Shown: positions 1 to 10,248 of the stretch, piece after piece
Layout: every line of letters begins with the position of its first letter
How positions within the stretch are numbered: position 1 is the first letter of the stretch
Source of the DNA: Agarivorans sp. TSD2052
GTDB lineage: Bacteria > Pseudomonadota > Gammaproteobacteria > Enterobacterales > Celerinatantimonadaceae
Length of the DNA: 64,000 nucleotides
Assembly (NCBI RefSeq): GCF_023238625.1
Contig: NZ_CP096670.1
Span: 2,832,501-2,896,500 of the forward strand
Direction of reading: 5' to 3'
Notes under the pieces: model-generated
Seen by the model: only the letters and a program-made list of their open reading frames with translations
The model's database searches: none
Told to the model about the DNA's origin: nothing
Position numbers and translations under genes: made by a program

Positions 1-1793
1 GTAGTATCGATAACTTGATTAAGCGCATCCCCAGCACTATGAACCACACGCCTTCCATTGGTCACCAACTCGGTACTTTGATTCATGCTTTGGTTGGCCG
101 CTTCAGTTAGACTACGAATTTGATTAATAATGCGGCTGATCTCTTCTGTAGATTGACTAGTGCGACTCGCTAGACTTCTCACTTCATCGGCTACAACAGC
201 AAACCCTCTGCCTTGCTCACCAGCACGCGCGGCTTCTATCGCAGCATTTAAGGCCAATAGGTTGGTTTGTTCGGCAATACCTGCAATAACATCTGTGATT
301 TTCTCTACCTCGGCGCCCGCAAGGTTTAGCTTGGTGATATGTTGATTGCTGTCGCCAACAGAACTCTCTATGTTTTGCATAATAGCGATGGTATCAGTGA
401 CGACTTTTCCACCTTGTTCTGCTACATCACCACAATCTCGCGCGTGATCAGCGGCCTGGGATGTGTTTTGCGCGATTTCTCTTGCCGCAACCGACATTTG
501 TTCAATCGCGGTTGCGGCAGAATCAACTTTTAGACGCTGTTCATTTAGAGCGTGACTAATCGCATCACTTTTTTCGTAAATACGATGACTATTGCTACTC
601 ACGTCACTGGCTGTTTGGTTAACTTCAGCTATCAGCGATTTCAATTGTTCTGACATAGCATTGATAGAACCCGTTAACTGGGCAATTTCGTCTTTTCCTT
701 TAACGACTAATGGCTGATTAGCTAAGTCACCTTCGGCTATTTGCATCGCGCGTAAATTTACAGAGGCTAAACTTGTTTTTATTCTTTGACTAAGCCAAAA
801 AACGACTAGACCTCCCAATAACGCTGCCACAAGGGCTCCACCAAATACGACCACGACGATATGTTGGCCTAATGACTTAAGCTCTTGCTGATTTTGTTCC
901 AACAACTGTTGTTGCTGTATGTTCCACTGTAGTAATTGCTGTTCAATATCGCCCACTAAAGGAACCACTTCATTGGCCATACGATGATTGGCAATATTCC
1001 AATCTTCAGCTGCTCGGATAACAAATAACTCATCGACTAATGGAACGAAAATATCGACAAGCTCGACAAACTGTTGCCAAAGACGAGCTTGCTCTTCAGT
1101 AAACAAATTAGCCGCGGCTTCAACATCCGCGACGAGCAGTTTATGACGAGAAAAATATTCGGCGTATTTTTCTTGCTCATACGAATCGCCAGTTATAATA
1201 AAACTTCTCAGGCTGGTTAAAGCATTTGCCAGTTGATTGCGAGCTTCGCTCATATCTGCCAGCAAACGCACGCGCTTTTTAGGGCTGTATAAGCCCGGTT
1301 TTGAAATCTCTTCAGCCACGGCGCTGGATACTTGATTCATCGCTTCTTCAGCTAGCGGCGCTATATCAAACAGTAATAAAGCATGAGCAGGCAAGTTGTC
1401 TTCGCTATTAGAAATCTCAATAATTTGTTGTTGTAATTGCTTTAATTTTTCAAAATCAACGATCGTTTGTTCAGGCACGCTAGCTTGAGTTAATAGCGCT
1501 ATTTGCTCTATGTTAATAGCAATTTCGCTCCAAGCCTTGTCAAATACCGCTTGAAAATGTTCAGCCCGTTGAGGATCTGAACCGTGGATTAAATACGCTC
1601 GTACTGCGCTGACAGAAAGCTGGAGTTGCCGCTCAATTTCTTTACTTTTTGAAACAACAGGGACACTAACTTCAACGATCTGCTGCTCTTTCTGCGTAAT
1701 GCTAGACAGCTGAAGAAATACAATTGACGCGGAAATAACCATTAATACGGCAACAAAACCAAACGCCGCTAATAGTTTATTTGAAATAGACAC
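1..1793 (-). CDS. Methyl-accepting chemotaxis protein, C-terminus cut by window edge
   Basis: Membrane chemoreceptor that signals through CheA/CheW. The frame is open from a GTG at 1793, preceded by GGAG seven bases upstream, to the window edge (597 codons). It has an N-terminal membrane segment (about residues 8-28), a largely helical sensor region to about residue 310 that may be of the helical-bimodular type, a second membrane segment (about 311-337) and a HAMP-like linker. The cytoplasmic signalling domain includes the highly conserved hairpin tip ([20 protein letters not shown], about residues 505-524). The ligand cannot be read from sequence. The C-terminal end, including any CheR-tethering pentapeptide, is outside the window. 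The family call is secure. Confidence 0.93.
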   Translation of the reverse strand, partial: MSISNKLLAAFGFVAVLMVISASIVFLQLSSITQKEQQIVEVSVPVVSKSKEIERQLQLSVSAVRAYLIHGSDPQRAEHFQAVFDKAWSEIAINIEQIALLTQASVPEQTIVDFEKLKQLQQQIIEISNSEDNLPAHALLLFDIAPLAEEAMNQVSSAVAEEISKPGLYSPKKRVRLLADMSEARNQLANALTSLRSFIITGDSYEQEKYAEYFSRHKLLVADVEAAANLFTEEQARLWQQFVELVDIFVPLVDELFVIRAAEDWNIANHRMANEVVPLVGDIEQQLLQWNIQQQQLLEQNQQELKSLGQHIVVVVFGGALVAALLGGLVVFWLSQRIKTSLASVNLRAMQIAEGDLANQPLVVKGKDEIAQLTGSINAMSEQLKSLIAEVNQTASDVSSNSHRIYEKSDAISHALNEQRLKVDSAATAIEQMSVAAREIAQNTSQAADHARDCGDVAEQGGKVVTDTIAIMQNIESSVGDSNQHITKLNLAGAEVEKITDVIAGIAEQTNLLALNAAIEAARAGEQGRGFAVVADEVRSLASRTSQSTEEISRIINQIRSLTEAANQSMNQSTELVTNGRRVVHSAGDALNQVIDT

Positions 1794-2226
1794 CGTTAAC
1801 TCCTTTAATCGGTTCGGCTAAATGTCATGGTCGACATTAGGTCAACGCACAACGATAGTTAGTGAACCACTTCCTTTGATAATCATAAATACCGACACAA
1901 GATATAAACTCATTTGGGAAAGCATTTCCAGTGATAATTGCCAAAAATAGGCTAAATCATAGATACAAACGCTTTCACTGAGTTTTCCTTATCAATAACA
2001 CCTTGGCGACTTGCAGCATATAGCACTTGGAAATGCGCCAGAAGTGTCTAAACAAGAGGGAAAACTGCCAGCCAGACCCTCTTGAGTGTTTAATTATAGT
2101 AGCGAAACAAAAAGATATTGTTTTGCATTGTTAGCTAGCAGGCTGAATTGTTATAGTCGGTACTAATTAGGATCTGGCTATTTGTCTAGCCTTAAACAGC
2201 TAAATGCCATCGCAAACAGGATTACT
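1794..2226. other. Divergent intergenic region, MCP / rcsF
   Basis: This gap separates the divergent chemoreceptor and rcsF genes and should hold both promoters. I see no convincing ORF and no clear flagellar-type promoter for the receptor. The one structured element is an inverted repeat, CAAGAGGG (2053-2060) and CCCTCTTG (2077-2084), with a 16-base loop. The track after it is T-poor, so it is not a convincing terminator. Confidence 0.5.
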
Positions 2227-2604
2227 ATGCATTTTTTTTCTAGATTGGTTCTTTGCTTGTCACTCTCCGTACTCGTAAGCGCATGTAGCGGCAATTATTC
2301 TTTTAATAGTAACCTTGATAAAGAGAATTTCGATAACTACATCCCAGCAGCCGATGTGTCAGTTTACCAATCTGACCAAATTGATCCTCTCAGCGCTGAA
2401 TACTTGGGTATTGTTGAAGGTGTAAGCTGCCAAGAAAAAGCTAACCACGCTCCACCACAAGAAGTAGATGCCCGCAATAGCCTACGAGAGCAAGCAGCTT
2501 TGCTGGGTGCAAACGCGGTAGTAATCCAACAATGCTATCCCATCGCTGAGCCTGTGGCTTGCCTTGCCATGCTAAGTTGTTTTGCAAAGGCATATAAGAT
2601 TTAG
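2227..2604 (+). CDS. rcsF: RcsF-like outer-membrane stress-sensor lipoprotein
   Basis: RcsF senses envelope and LPS damage and passes the signal to the Rcs phosphorelay. I chose the ATG at 2227 because it gives a compact lipoprotein signal ending in LVSAC (lipidated Cys20) with a CAGGA ribosome site; a TTG at 2182 would add a non-signal-like extension. The product is 125 residues. The C-terminal domain has the four RcsF cysteines (68, 103, 112, 118) that form two disulfides, and the family's ANAVVIQQC-like segment. The proline-rich linker of E. coli RcsF is shorter here. The order rcsF-trmO-proS matches E. coli, which supports the call. I saw no rcsB/C/D genes in this window. Confidence 0.85.
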   Translation: MHFFSRLVLCLSLSVLVSACSGNYSFNSNLDKENFDNYIPAADVSVYQSDQIDPLSAEYLGIVEGVSCQEKANHAPPQEVDARNSLREQAALLGANAVVIQQCYPIAEPVACLAMLSCFAKAYKI

Positions 2605-2609
2605 TTGTT

Positions 2610-3326
2610 ATGACACTAAGCATTGAACCTTTGGGATATATTCGCTCACCTTACGCTGAGAAGTTCTCAGTGCCTAGGCAGCCAGGCTTGGTTACCGCCA
2701 CCACGAGTACACTCGTATTTACGGCCCCTTATAATAACCCAGATATGCTAGCTGATATTGAACAGTTCAGTCATTTTTGGTTGATCTTCGCTTTTCATCA
2801 AAATAGCGATGCAGGCTGGAAAGCGAAAGTGCGCCCTCCTCGCTTAGGCGGAAATCAAAAAGTAGGCGTGTTAGCTTCTCGTTCTAGCTTTCGCCCAAAT
2901 AACCTCGGGTTATCATTGATGCAATTGAGCCATGTGGTGCGGGAAAAAAGCTGCCTTGAGCTACATTTTAAGGGGGGCGATTTGGTAGATGGCACACCCA
3001 TTTATGATGTTAAACCCTACCTGCCATATTCAGATAGTGAACCAAATGCTCTGGCTGGCTATGCCCAGAGCGAGCCAACACCAGCACTGCAGATTAACTG
3101 GCATGAAGATGCAGAAGAACACTGCAATCTCTTAGGCATAAGCAAAAACCAACAACAAGTTATTGAGCAGGTATTAGCTCAAGACCCCCGACCGGCTTAT
3201 AAACGAAATAAGCCGGATGATAAAATATATGGCGTTCACCTATACGACTTAAATATTAGATGGCAAGTGATTAATTCTGGCGCTACAAGGCCTCAACTCT
3301 ACATAATGTCGCTTAGCCATGTCTGA
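2610..3326 (+). CDS. trmO: tRNA (N6-threonylcarbamoyladenosine(37)-N6)-methyltransferase TrmO
   Basis: TrmO methylates t6A37 to m6t6A in threonine tRNAs, using S-adenosylmethionine. The 238-residue product starts with the family's IEPLGYIRSPY motif and contains RPPRLGGN and RSSFRPNNLGLS, the conserved SAM-binding beta-barrel core. The C-terminal part carries the DPRPAYKR element of the longer bacterial form (formerly YaeB/TsaA). It begins six bases after rcsF and overlaps the next gene by eight bases, so the three are probably co-transcribed. No odd features. Confidence 0.93.
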   Translation: MTLSIEPLGYIRSPYAEKFSVPRQPGLVTATTSTLVFTAPYNNPDMLADIEQFSHFWLIFAFHQNSDAGWKAKVRPPRLGGNQKVGVLASRSSFRPNNLGLSLMQLSHVVREKSCLELHFKGGDLVDGTPIYDVKPYLPYSDSEPNALAGYAQSEPTPALQINWHEDAEEHCNLLGISKNQQQVIEQVLAQDPRPAYKRNKPDDKIYGVHLYDLNIRWQVINSGATRPQLYIMSLSHV

Positions 3327-3939
3327 AAAACAATTAGATTACCAACAGCAGCATAAGAAAAGACTTGCTTGGATGCCCTGGCTTTATTACCGACTGAAAG
3401 CCAAACATCTCGTTTGGGCTCAGCCATGGCAACAAGAATTACAGCAAACCCTAACTGAACTAGAAACCATCGTATTTAAGAATAATTGTTTTGTCGCACC
3501 CGACGCTCAATTGTTTGCCGAACCCGGACGCGATATAACAATAGGTAATAACTCGTTTATTGCAGCGCAAAGCTTCCTCCATGGCCCGATTACTATTGGC
3601 CATGATGTCGCTATAAACCATAGCTGTTCAATTGACGGAGGAAAAAATGGCATAGTTATCGGTAATAACACTCGAATTGCTAACGGCGTAAAAATATATG
3701 CGTTCAATCATGGCATGCATCCCGACACACCCATTTGGAAACAAAATAATAGCTCCAAAGGTGTGCATATTGGTGAAGACGTTTGGATAGGCGCCAACGC
3801 TTGCATCGTTGACGGAGTCACCATTGGTGACCATGCAGTGATTGGAATGGGCTCAGTTGTCACCAAAAGTGTTACTGACTGGGCGATTATGGCTGGCAAC
3901 CCAGCAAAAATCATCGGCGACCGTCGTGACAAGGCCTGA
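3319..3939 (+). CDS. Hexapeptide-repeat acyltransferase (O-acetyltransferase-like)
   Basis: A 206-residue member of the left-handed beta-helix acyltransferases, close to the maltose/galactoside O-acetyltransferase group. Repeating hexapeptides such as ITIGNN, IVIGNN, VHIGED and VTIGDH run from about residue 70 to 190, and the C-terminal AGNPAKIIG motif is typical of these acetyl-CoA-dependent enzymes. The catalytic-type histidine lies in the segment AFNHGMHPD. An N-terminal helical extension (about 60 residues) precedes the helix. It overlaps trmO by eight bases and lies 60 bases before proS. The acceptor is unknown. A cell-surface sugar is plausible but is inference. Confidence 0.8.
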   Translation: MSEKQLDYQQQHKKRLAWMPWLYYRLKAKHLVWAQPWQQELQQTLTELETIVFKNNCFVAPDAQLFAEPGRDITIGNNSFIAAQSFLHGPITIGHDVAINHSCSIDGGKNGIVIGNNTRIANGVKIYAFNHGMHPDTPIWKQNNSSKGVHIGEDVWIGANACIVDGVTIGDHAVIGMGSVVTKSVTDWAIMAGNPAKIIGDRRDKA

Positions 3940-3999
3940 CAGAGTATTGTTAGCCTGTTACAATCGCCGCAATTTATTAGCGAATATGAAAGGTTAGAT

Positions 4000-5700
4000 A
4001 TGCGTTCTAGCAAATATCTTCTGGCAACTCAGAAAGAAACTCCAAGTGATGCTGAGATTATCTCTCACCAATTAATGTTACGAGCCGGGATGATCCGTAA
4101 GCTCGCCTCAGGTTTATATACTTGGCTACCCAATGGTTTAAGAGTGCTGTCTAAAGTCGAACAAATTGTTCGAGAAGAAATGAATGCCAGTGGCTCAATT
4201 GAGATCCACATGCCAACCGTACAACCTTCTGACCTTTGGGAAGAAACGGGTCGTTGGGATAAATTTGGCCCAGAGCTACTACGTTTTAAAGATCGCCATT
4301 CGCGAGATTTCGTACTCGGTCCTACCCACGAGGAGGTGGTGACTGAATTAGTGCGTAAAGAAATAAATAGCTATAAGCAATTACCACTCAATCTTTTCCA
4401 AATTCAGGCAAAGTTTCGTGATGAAGTGCGACCACGTTTTGGCGTAATGCGCTCACGCGAGTTTTTAATGAAAGATGCCTACTCATTCCATCTTTCTGAT
4501 GAGTGTTTGCAAGAAACCTACGACGAAATGCACGCCGCTTACTGCCGAATATTTGAACGTTTGGGTCTGGAATATCGCCCCGTACTCGCTGATACCGGCA
4601 GTATTGGAGGCGCAGTCTCCCACGAGTTCCATGTTCTGGCTGAATCGGGTGAAGATGCTATCGCATTTTCCGATGGCAGTGATTACGCAGCAAACATTGA
4701 AAAAGCTGAAGCGCTAGCGCCAGTCGGTGAACGCACTGCACCTAGCCAAGAAATGCATGAGGTAGCCACACCCAATGCGAAAACCATCGCCGAGTTGGTC
4801 GAGCAGTTTGACCTTAAAATTGAACAGACAGTTAAAACACTCATTGTTAAAGCTGATGAAGAGTCAGGGCATAAACTGATTGCCTTAATTCTTCGCGGTG
4901 ACCACGAGTTAAACGAAATCAAAGCGGAGAAACTGGCGCTTGTTGCCGCGCCTTTAGAATTTGCGAGCGAAGAAGAAATTCGCCAAGCAGTGGGGGCTGG
5001 TCCCGGATCATTAGGCCCTGTAAACTTGCCGATGCCGATCATTGTCGATCGAAGTGCAGCTCACTGTAGTGATTTTGGTGCCGGTGCCAACGTTGATGAC
5101 AAACACCTGTTTGGTATCAATTGGCTGCGAGACTTACCTCTTGGTGAAGTCGCTGACTTACGTAACATAGTAGAGGGTGACCCAAGTCCTTGTGGCTCAG
5201 GCACTTTAGCTATTAAACGCGGTATTGAGGTAGGTCACATCTTCCAACTTGGAGATAGCTACGCAAAATCAATGAATGCCTCAGTACTTAATGAACAAGG
5301 TAAAAACCAAGTTCTAACGATGGGCTGTTATGGTGTTGGTGTCTCTCGCATCGTGGCTGCAGCCATTGAGCAAAATAATGATAAATATGGCATCACATGG
5401 CCAGAAGCTATCGCGCCATTTAAGCTAGCTATCGTACCAATGAATATGCATAAATCTCATCGAGTACAAGAAGTAGCTAACAAACTTTATGAAGAAGCGA
5501 AGCAACGAGGCATCGATGTATTATTCGATGATCGCAAAGAGCGCCCAGGTGTAATGTTTGCAGACATCGAACTGATCGGTATACCTCACGTGATTGTGAT
5601 TGGTGATCGCAGTTTAGATAAAGGTGTTATCGAGTACAAAAACCGTCGCACTGGAGAAAAGACAGAAGTAGCCGTTGAAGATATCTTCGAACAGTTCTAG
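4000..5700 (+). CDS. proS: Prolyl-tRNA synthetase
   Basis: Class II aminoacyl-tRNA synthetase that charges tRNA-Pro. The product has 566 residues, usual for the bacterial long form. The class II motifs include the [20 protein letters not shown] region (motif 2, around residues 143-162) and a motif 3 near [13 protein letters not shown] (about 444-456). The insertion domain between them (about 224-407) is the YbaK-like editing domain that removes mischarged alanine. The C-terminal anticodon-binding domain carries [13 protein letters not shown]. The start fits the conserved [16 protein letters not shown]-terminus. A clear terminator follows. Confidence 0.98.
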   Translation: MRSSKYLLATQKETPSDAEIISHQLMLRAGMIRKLASGLYTWLPNGLRVLSKVEQIVREEMNASGSIEIHMPTVQPSDLWEETGRWDKFGPELLRFKDRHSRDFVLGPTHEEVVTELVRKEINSYKQLPLNLFQIQAKFRDEVRPRFGVMRSREFLMKDAYSFHLSDECLQETYDEMHAAYCRIFERLGLEYRPVLADTGSIGGAVSHEFHVLAESGEDAIAFSDGSDYAANIEKAEALAPVGERTAPSQEMHEVATPNAKTIAELVEQFDLKIEQTVKTLIVKADEESGHKLIALILRGDHELNEIKAEKLALVAAPLEFASEEEIRQAVGAGPGSLGPVNLPMPIIVDRSAAHCSDFGAGANVDDKHLFGINWLRDLPLGEVADLRNIVEGDPSPCGSGTLAIKRGIEVGHIFQLGDSYAKSMNASVLNEQGKNQVLTMGCYGVGVSRIVAAAIEQNNDKYGITWPEAIAPFKLAIVPMNMHKSHRVQEVANKLYEEAKQRGIDVLFDDRKERPGVMFADIELIGIPHVIVIGDRSLDKGVIEYKNRRTGEKTEVAVEDIFEQF

Positions 5701-5721
5701 AAAAGCACTTTCATTGTGACT

Positions 5722-5748
5722 AAAAGCTGGCTTAGGCCAGCTTTTTTT
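5722..5748 (+). terminator. Rho-independent terminator after proS
   Basis: Perfect stem AAAGCTGGC / GCCAGCTTT with a four-base loop (TTAG), running directly into seven T residues. It lies about 20 bases after the proS stop codon and ends the rcsF-trmO-acyltransferase-proS transcription unit. Confidence 0.9.
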
Positions 5749-5807
5749 GTCTTAGATGTGTGATTGCTTTAGCAAGCTCCCCGCTATCGCTGTGCTAACA
5801 TATAATT

Positions 5808-6953
5808 ATGAATCAAAAGGCTACCGTTAAATCCAACCAAAAAGTGGCGCTCGTACTCACCGGTGGCGGCGCTCGTGCCGCCTATCAGGTTGGTGTACTA
5901 AAAGCAATTGCTGAACAATACCCAAGAAATCACGCTAGTCCGTTTTCGATTATTTGCGGAACTTCGGCCGGAGCGATTAATGCTACTGCATTATCGGTGT
6001 ATGCTTCGTGCTTTCGCCTTGGCGTTAAAAAACTTGAGTATATTTGGCGAAACTTCGAATGTAAGCAGGTATTTAAAACCGACGGCTTAGCCATCGCCAA
6101 GCAGCTCTCCTCAATCGTGTGTAAAAGTTTACATGCCGACTACAAGCAACAGCAGGGCTTTTCGCTACTTAACAACGAGCCTTTACAAGATTTATTAGAT
6201 GCCTACCTCAACTATAAACGTATCGATAAAAACATCGCAAACCAATACCTGCATGCGCTCTCTGTTACCGCTTCTAACTATCAAGATGGAAATTCATTGT
6301 CTTTTTTTCAGGCTGACGAAAAGCAACAAAACTGGCAAAGGGCGCGGCGACTAGGACAAAAAACCCAAATTCATACTACCCATTTACTGGCTTCAACGGC
6401 GATACCTTTAATCTTTCCTGCGGCCAAAGTAGGAAAAGATTTTTATGGTGACGGTTCAATTCATCAGTTGTGCCCGCTTAGCCCAGCGATTCATTTAGGG
6501 GCCGATAAAATACTGGCGATTCACCTAGAACAACAGCGCCACCCTTCCTCAGGCATAGATGCTCCCGCCCCCAACAGTGCTACCATTGCAGGTCATTTAT
6601 TAGATTCGGTGTTTTCCGATACTCTAAACTCTGATCTTGAACGCCTAGAGCGAATAAACCGCACTCTAGATTTATTGACTGAACAACAGCAGCAGCAATT
6701 AGACTTACGGCCTGTGGAAACCCTCAGTATTAAACCCCAATTAGATTTCGAGCAACTGTCACATGATTATTATTCCCACTTGCCTTTTAGTGTGAGAATG
6801 ATGCTTATCACCTTAGGCATTAAACGCGACAAACCTTCAGCTATTACCAGCTTTTTAATGTTTGAGAAAGCTTACACAAACTGCTTAATAAGTCATGGAT
6901 ACCAAGACGGCTTAAAACAAATTGACAATATTTTGGCTTTTTTAGAAAAATAA
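5808..6953 (+). CDS. Patatin-like phospholipase family protein
   Basis: A 381-residue patatin-fold serine acyl hydrolase. The oxyanion-hole motif GGGARAAYQVG lies near residue 19, the nucleophile elbow GTSAG follows at about residues 50-54, and the catalytic aspartate sits in GDGS (about 222-225), giving the Ser-Asp dyad. No signal peptide or membrane segment is seen, so it is probably cytoplasmic or peripherally membrane-bound. The substrate is unknown; relatives act as phospholipases or lysophospholipases. It stands alone after the proS terminator, with only a weak ribosome site at the chosen ATG. It may be transcribed with the downstream cyclase gene, 81 bases away. Confidence 0.88.
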   Translation: MNQKATVKSNQKVALVLTGGGARAAYQVGVLKAIAEQYPRNHASPFSIICGTSAGAINATALSVYASCFRLGVKKLEYIWRNFECKQVFKTDGLAIAKQLSSIVCKSLHADYKQQQGFSLLNNEPLQDLLDAYLNYKRIDKNIANQYLHALSVTASNYQDGNSLSFFQADEKQQNWQRARRLGQKTQIHTTHLLASTAIPLIFPAAKVGKDFYGDGSIHQLCPLSPAIHLGADKILAIHLEQQRHPSSGIDAPAPNSATIAGHLLDSVFSDTLNSDLERLERINRTLDLLTEQQQQQLDLRPVETLSIKPQLDFEQLSHDYYSHLPFSVRMMLITLGIKRDKPSAITSFLMFEKAYTNCLISHGYQDGLKQIDNILAFLEK

Positions 6954-7034
6954 CATGGCCTAAAAATTGCTTTATCTTAGATAGCGGCGTTATTTGACGC
7001 AATATAGCAAGATATTATCGAGAGTAAAGTAATT

Positions 7035-7919
7035 ATGGATTCGCTACAATTAGCACAAAATGATATTGTAAGCCCAAGAAAAATATCACAATTTTCTAAT
7101 AGTGCTGAGTTAAACCCATTACAGAAACTCAGTATTATTGAAGCGCTTCAAGAAAGCCTGTTATTGGAAGATCTACTGCAAAACTTTGCCGCCGCGGCAA
7201 GTAGTTACGTAGAGTTTTCGGCATTACGTTTAGTTAGCGATGGCATTCAGCAAGAAGTAAGCTTGTTTGAAGGGCAACGTTACTACCGTAGTTTTTCACT
7301 CAATGACAAAAAACGCCCTTTAGGGATCGCAACGTTTACCCGCGATACGCCTTTTCAACGCAACGAGATTCAACAATTACGTCAATTAAGTCAGTTGTTA
7401 CAAGCACCGCTAAAACATGCTTTGCAAATTTCTCGTTTGCAAGAAAGAGTGAGAAATGATTACCTCACTGGTATTGGTAATAGGGCGCATTTTGACGAAT
7501 CGTTACATACGTCTATAGAACAACAAACGCGCCAATGTCAGCAGCAACATGGTGGTTTGGTGTTGATGTTACTAGATTTAAACAAATTTAAACAAGTTAA
7601 TGATACGCTCGGTCACCCTGTCGGTGATCAGGTTTTAATTGGTTTTGCCGACATACTAAAATCAGTAATTCGCAGTGGCGACCAAGCTTTTCGAATTGGG
7701 GGGGATGAATTTGCCATGTTACTTCGTCCAGCCACCGAATACTCAGCCCAAAAAGTGGTAGCTAGACTGAATAATGAACTGGCAAATACGCCTTTATTGG
7801 CCCAATACGAAGTATCCGCTAGTGTCGGAGTATGTACCTGGGAGCCAGGTCGAAATAGCGCCCAGCTAATACAATTAGCTGATGAGCGGCTTTACGCTAA
7901 CAAGCTGGCGTCCAACTAA
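7035..7919 (+). CDS. Diguanylate cyclase (GGDEF domain)
   Basis: Makes cyclic di-GMP from two GTP. The 294-residue protein has a GAF-like or degenerate sensory N-terminal half (about residues 30-135), a short linker helix and a GGDEF domain (about 140-294). The catalytic motif is intact (GGDEF, 222-226), and an inhibitory I-site RSGD (213-216) sits exactly five residues before it, so product feedback inhibition is likely. No signal peptide or membrane segment is present, so it is a cytosolic sensor with unknown input. Its 3' end overlaps the convergent tilS gene by 23 bases. Confidence 0.94.
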   Translation: MDSLQLAQNDIVSPRKISQFSNSAELNPLQKLSIIEALQESLLLEDLLQNFAAAASSYVEFSALRLVSDGIQQEVSLFEGQRYYRSFSLNDKKRPLGIATFTRDTPFQRNEIQQLRQLSQLLQAPLKHALQISRLQERVRNDYLTGIGNRAHFDESLHTSIEQQTRQCQQQHGGLVLMLLDLNKFKQVNDTLGHPVGDQVLIGFADILKSVIRSGDQAFRIGGDEFAMLLRPATEYSAQKVVARLNNELANTPLLAQYEVSASVGVCTWEPGRNSAQLIQLADERLYANKLASN

Positions 7920-9222
7920 ACCTAATGCCTTGGTTATTATCAGCCTGCAAGCTAGCGTTGGTATATAAGTCGCCAATAGCGACTAAACAATCATCGTAAA
8001 ATACAAAGGGAATGCGATTACGCTGCCAAGACGGCAATTGCGCTTCTTGTAGTAACTTCTTAATACTCCTACGCCCATTATGTTCAGCGGCGACAAAATC
8101 ACTCACGGTAAGTTCTGAACGAAATCGTAGCGTAACCACTTCGCCCAGTTTAGGTGGCAATAAATTGCCGCCCTGATACCAACTTATTTTGCTGTGATTT
8201 TCCAACAACAAATGTTGGACACTATTCATGTTCCAAGGTTGATGGTGCGAGCTTTCAATTAAGCATTGCTTAGCTACTAAATAAAGACGCCCTTTAAACC
8301 GGCGAACCTCTCCTTCACTGAGCTTTACAGAAACCTTTGCGTCTTGTTTAGCTAGAGACTGACTAACTATTTGACCTAACTGAGCCTGGCTCGGGTACAA
8401 CCAATCATGGATTGTAAACCAGTGGCGTAATAGATTATTGCGTCTAGCCTCACTTAAGTCATGCAAAGCTGAACAGCTTAATGCGCCATTCTCGCCCACC
8501 TGAGAATAATCACTTTCGGCAATCTCAGTCGCTAGCTGATTAGCTTCTTGTAAATGTTGCACACTACGCTGAGTCGTTTTGAGTATCTGAGGCCAGCGCA
8601 GGCTTAAAGTCGCCATAACTTGGTGACGCAAGAAATTGCGGTCATAATCCATAGACTCGTTACTCGGGTCGTCTATCCAAGTCAATTGATGAGATTGTGC
8701 ATAATCTTCTAATTCAGCGCGACTAAACGCCAACAAGGGGCGTAACAATGAGCCTTGAGCAAAGGGCCTTTGCAATGGCATTGCCGCTAAACCATTCACT
8801 CCGCTACCGCGCTTTAGGGCCAACATAAAGGTTTCGAACTGATCATCGGCATGGTGGCCGGTGAGTAGCAGGCTGTCTTTACTGCCGATATATTTAGTCA
8901 GCGCAGCGTAGCGGGCCTCTCGTGCAACGGCTTCTAGGCTTTGTCTAGCATCGAGTTTGATATTTAAGGCTTCACTATAAAAACGAACCTCAAGCAACGA
9001 GGCCTGCTGACGACAGTGTTCCTGCCAAGAATTAGCTTGTTGTTGAAGACCATGATTAACATGAACAGCAATGACGCGTATATGTGGATTTCTTTTTGCG
9101 TAGGCTGCACTTAGAGAAAGTAAAACACTAGAATCCAAGCCGCCGCTATAGGCGACCACCAATTTTCTAACCGCTGGGCTTAAGTGTTTAAAGTGCTTAT
9201 CAAAAGTAAAAGTAAGGGACAC
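7897..9222 (-). CDS. tilS: tRNA(Ile)-lysidine synthase
   Basis: Converts C34 of the tRNA-Ile CAU anticodon to lysidine, so that the tRNA reads AUA codons as isoleucine. The 441-residue protein has the PP-loop ATPase motif SGGLDSS at residues 26-32 and the downstream TGHHADDQFET motif, followed by the family's central and C-terminal tRNA-binding domains. The start is GTG. It is the last gene of the long minus-strand envelope/replication block, after accA, with an 11-bp hairpin in the gap. The last codons overlap the convergent diguanylate cyclase gene. Confidence 0.96.
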   Translation of the reverse strand: MSLTFTFDKHFKHLSPAVRKLVVAYSGGLDSSVLLSLSAAYAKRNPHIRVIAVHVNHGLQQQANSWQEHCRQQASLLEVRFYSEALNIKLDARQSLEAVAREARYAALTKYIGSKDSLLLTGHHADDQFETFMLALKRGSGVNGLAAMPLQRPFAQGSLLRPLLAFSRAELEDYAQSHQLTWIDDPSNESMDYDRNFLRHQVMATLSLRWPQILKTTQRSVQHLQEANQLATEIAESDYSQVGENGALSCSALHDLSEARRNNLLRHWFTIHDWLYPSQAQLGQIVSQSLAKQDAKVSVKLSEGEVRRFKGRLYLVAKQCLIESSHHQPWNMNSVQHLLLENHSKISWYQGGNLLPPKLGEVVTLRFRSELTVSDFVAAEHNGRRSIKKLLQEAQLPSWQRNRIPFVFYDDCLVAIGDLYTNASLQADNNQGIRFSWTPAC

Positions 9223-9238
9223 TGTCAGGCCTATTAAA

Positions 9239-9271
9239 CATGCATTGAGAAACGTTCCAGCTCAATGCATG
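9239..9271 (-). terminator. Hairpin between accA and tilS (weak terminator or attenuator)
   Basis: A perfect 11-bp inverted repeat, CATGCATTGAG / CTCAATGCATG, with an 11-base loop. On the minus strand it is followed by TTTAATAG, a weak T-run, so it may partially terminate accA transcription before tilS or stabilise the upstream mRNA. Confidence 0.55.
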
Positions 9272-9279
9272 CTTAGAAA

Positions 9280-10236
9280 TTAGCAGTAACCGTAAGACAT
9301 TAGTCGTTGGTAACGCTGTTCGAGCAAGGTATCAACATCTAAAGCACTTAATGACTCTAAGTCATTGAGTAATTTTACTTTGAGGTTGCGAGCCATTTCA
9401 GGTATATCGCGATGTGCTCCACCCAATGGTTCAGCAACGATATCGTTAATCAAATCAAGCTCTTTTAGGCGAGCAGAGGTGATCCCCATAGCATCAGCGG
9501 CGGTGGGTGCTTTATCAGCACTTTTCCAAAGAATAGAAGCACAGCCTTCTGGAGAAATAACCGAATAGGTACTGTATTGGAGCATGTTTACGCGGTCACC
9601 GACACCAATAGCTAAAGCGCCACCTGAGCCACCTTCACCAATCACCGTGCAGATAGTCGGCACCTTTAGGCCAGCCATCACCAATAAATTTTTAGCAATA
9701 GCTTCACTCTGACCACGTTCCTCTGCACCTACCCCGGGGTAGGCACCTGGGGTATCAATGAAGGTAATAATTGGCATGTTAAAACGTTCGGCCATTTCCA
9801 TTAAACGCAGTGCTTTGCGGTAACCTTCAGGCTTTGGCATGCCAAAGTTACGGCGAATTTTCTCTTTAGTTTCGCGCCCCTTTTGCTGACCGATAAGCAT
9901 TACGGGTTTGCCGTCTAAACGGGCCATACCACCGATAATAGCTTCGTCGTTCGCGTAGGCTCTATCACCCGCTAATTCATCAAAATCTGTAAAGATATGT
10001 TCGATATAGTCGAGCATATAAGGACGATTAGGGTGTCGAGCTAATTGGGCTACTTGCCAAGCACCTAAATCTGAGAATATTTTTTTTGTTAAATCATTTT
10101 GCTTTTCTTGCAAACGAGAAATTTCGTCTTGCAAATCAACATCTACACCAGATTCTTCATTTACGATGCACAACTCTTCAATTTGCGCTTGCAGCTCAGC
10201 AATAGGCTGCTCAAACTCTAGAAAATTCGGATTCAT
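9280..10236 (-). CDS. accA: Acetyl-CoA carboxylase carboxyltransferase subunit alpha
   Basis: With AccD it transfers the carboxyl group from carboxybiotin to acetyl-CoA, giving malonyl-CoA for fatty-acid synthesis. The 318 residues match the usual family size. After a coiled-coil N-terminus come the crotonase-fold segments, including [15 protein letters not shown] and [12 protein letters not shown], which shape the acetyl-CoA and carboxybiotin sites. It follows dnaE by 12 bases, as in E. coli. AccB, AccC and AccD are not in the window. Confidence 0.98.
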   Translation of the reverse strand: MNPNFLEFEQPIAELQAQIEELCIVNEESGVDVDLQDEISRLQEKQNDLTKKIFSDLGAWQVAQLARHPNRPYMLDYIEHIFTDFDELAGDRAYANDEAIIGGMARLDGKPVMLIGQQKGRETKEKIRRNFGMPKPEGYRKALRLMEMAERFNMPIITFIDTPGAYPGVGAEERGQSEAIAKNLLVMAGLKVPTICTVIGEGGSGGALAIGVGDRVNMLQYSTYSVISPEGCASILWKSADKAPTAADAMGITSARLKELDLINDIVAEPLGGAHRDIPEMARNLKVKLLNDLESLSALDVDTLLEQRYQRLMSYGYC

Positions 10237-10248
10237 ATAAACTTATTC

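Noticed and set aside
2053-2084. Terminator upstream of rcsF
   Set aside because: The inverted repeat is only 8 bp with a 16-base loop and no T-run, so I call it only an unassigned hairpin.
4683-5042. 119-codon minus-strand ORF inside proS
   Set aside because: Antisense to the proS editing domain and compositionally biased; no independent coding signal.
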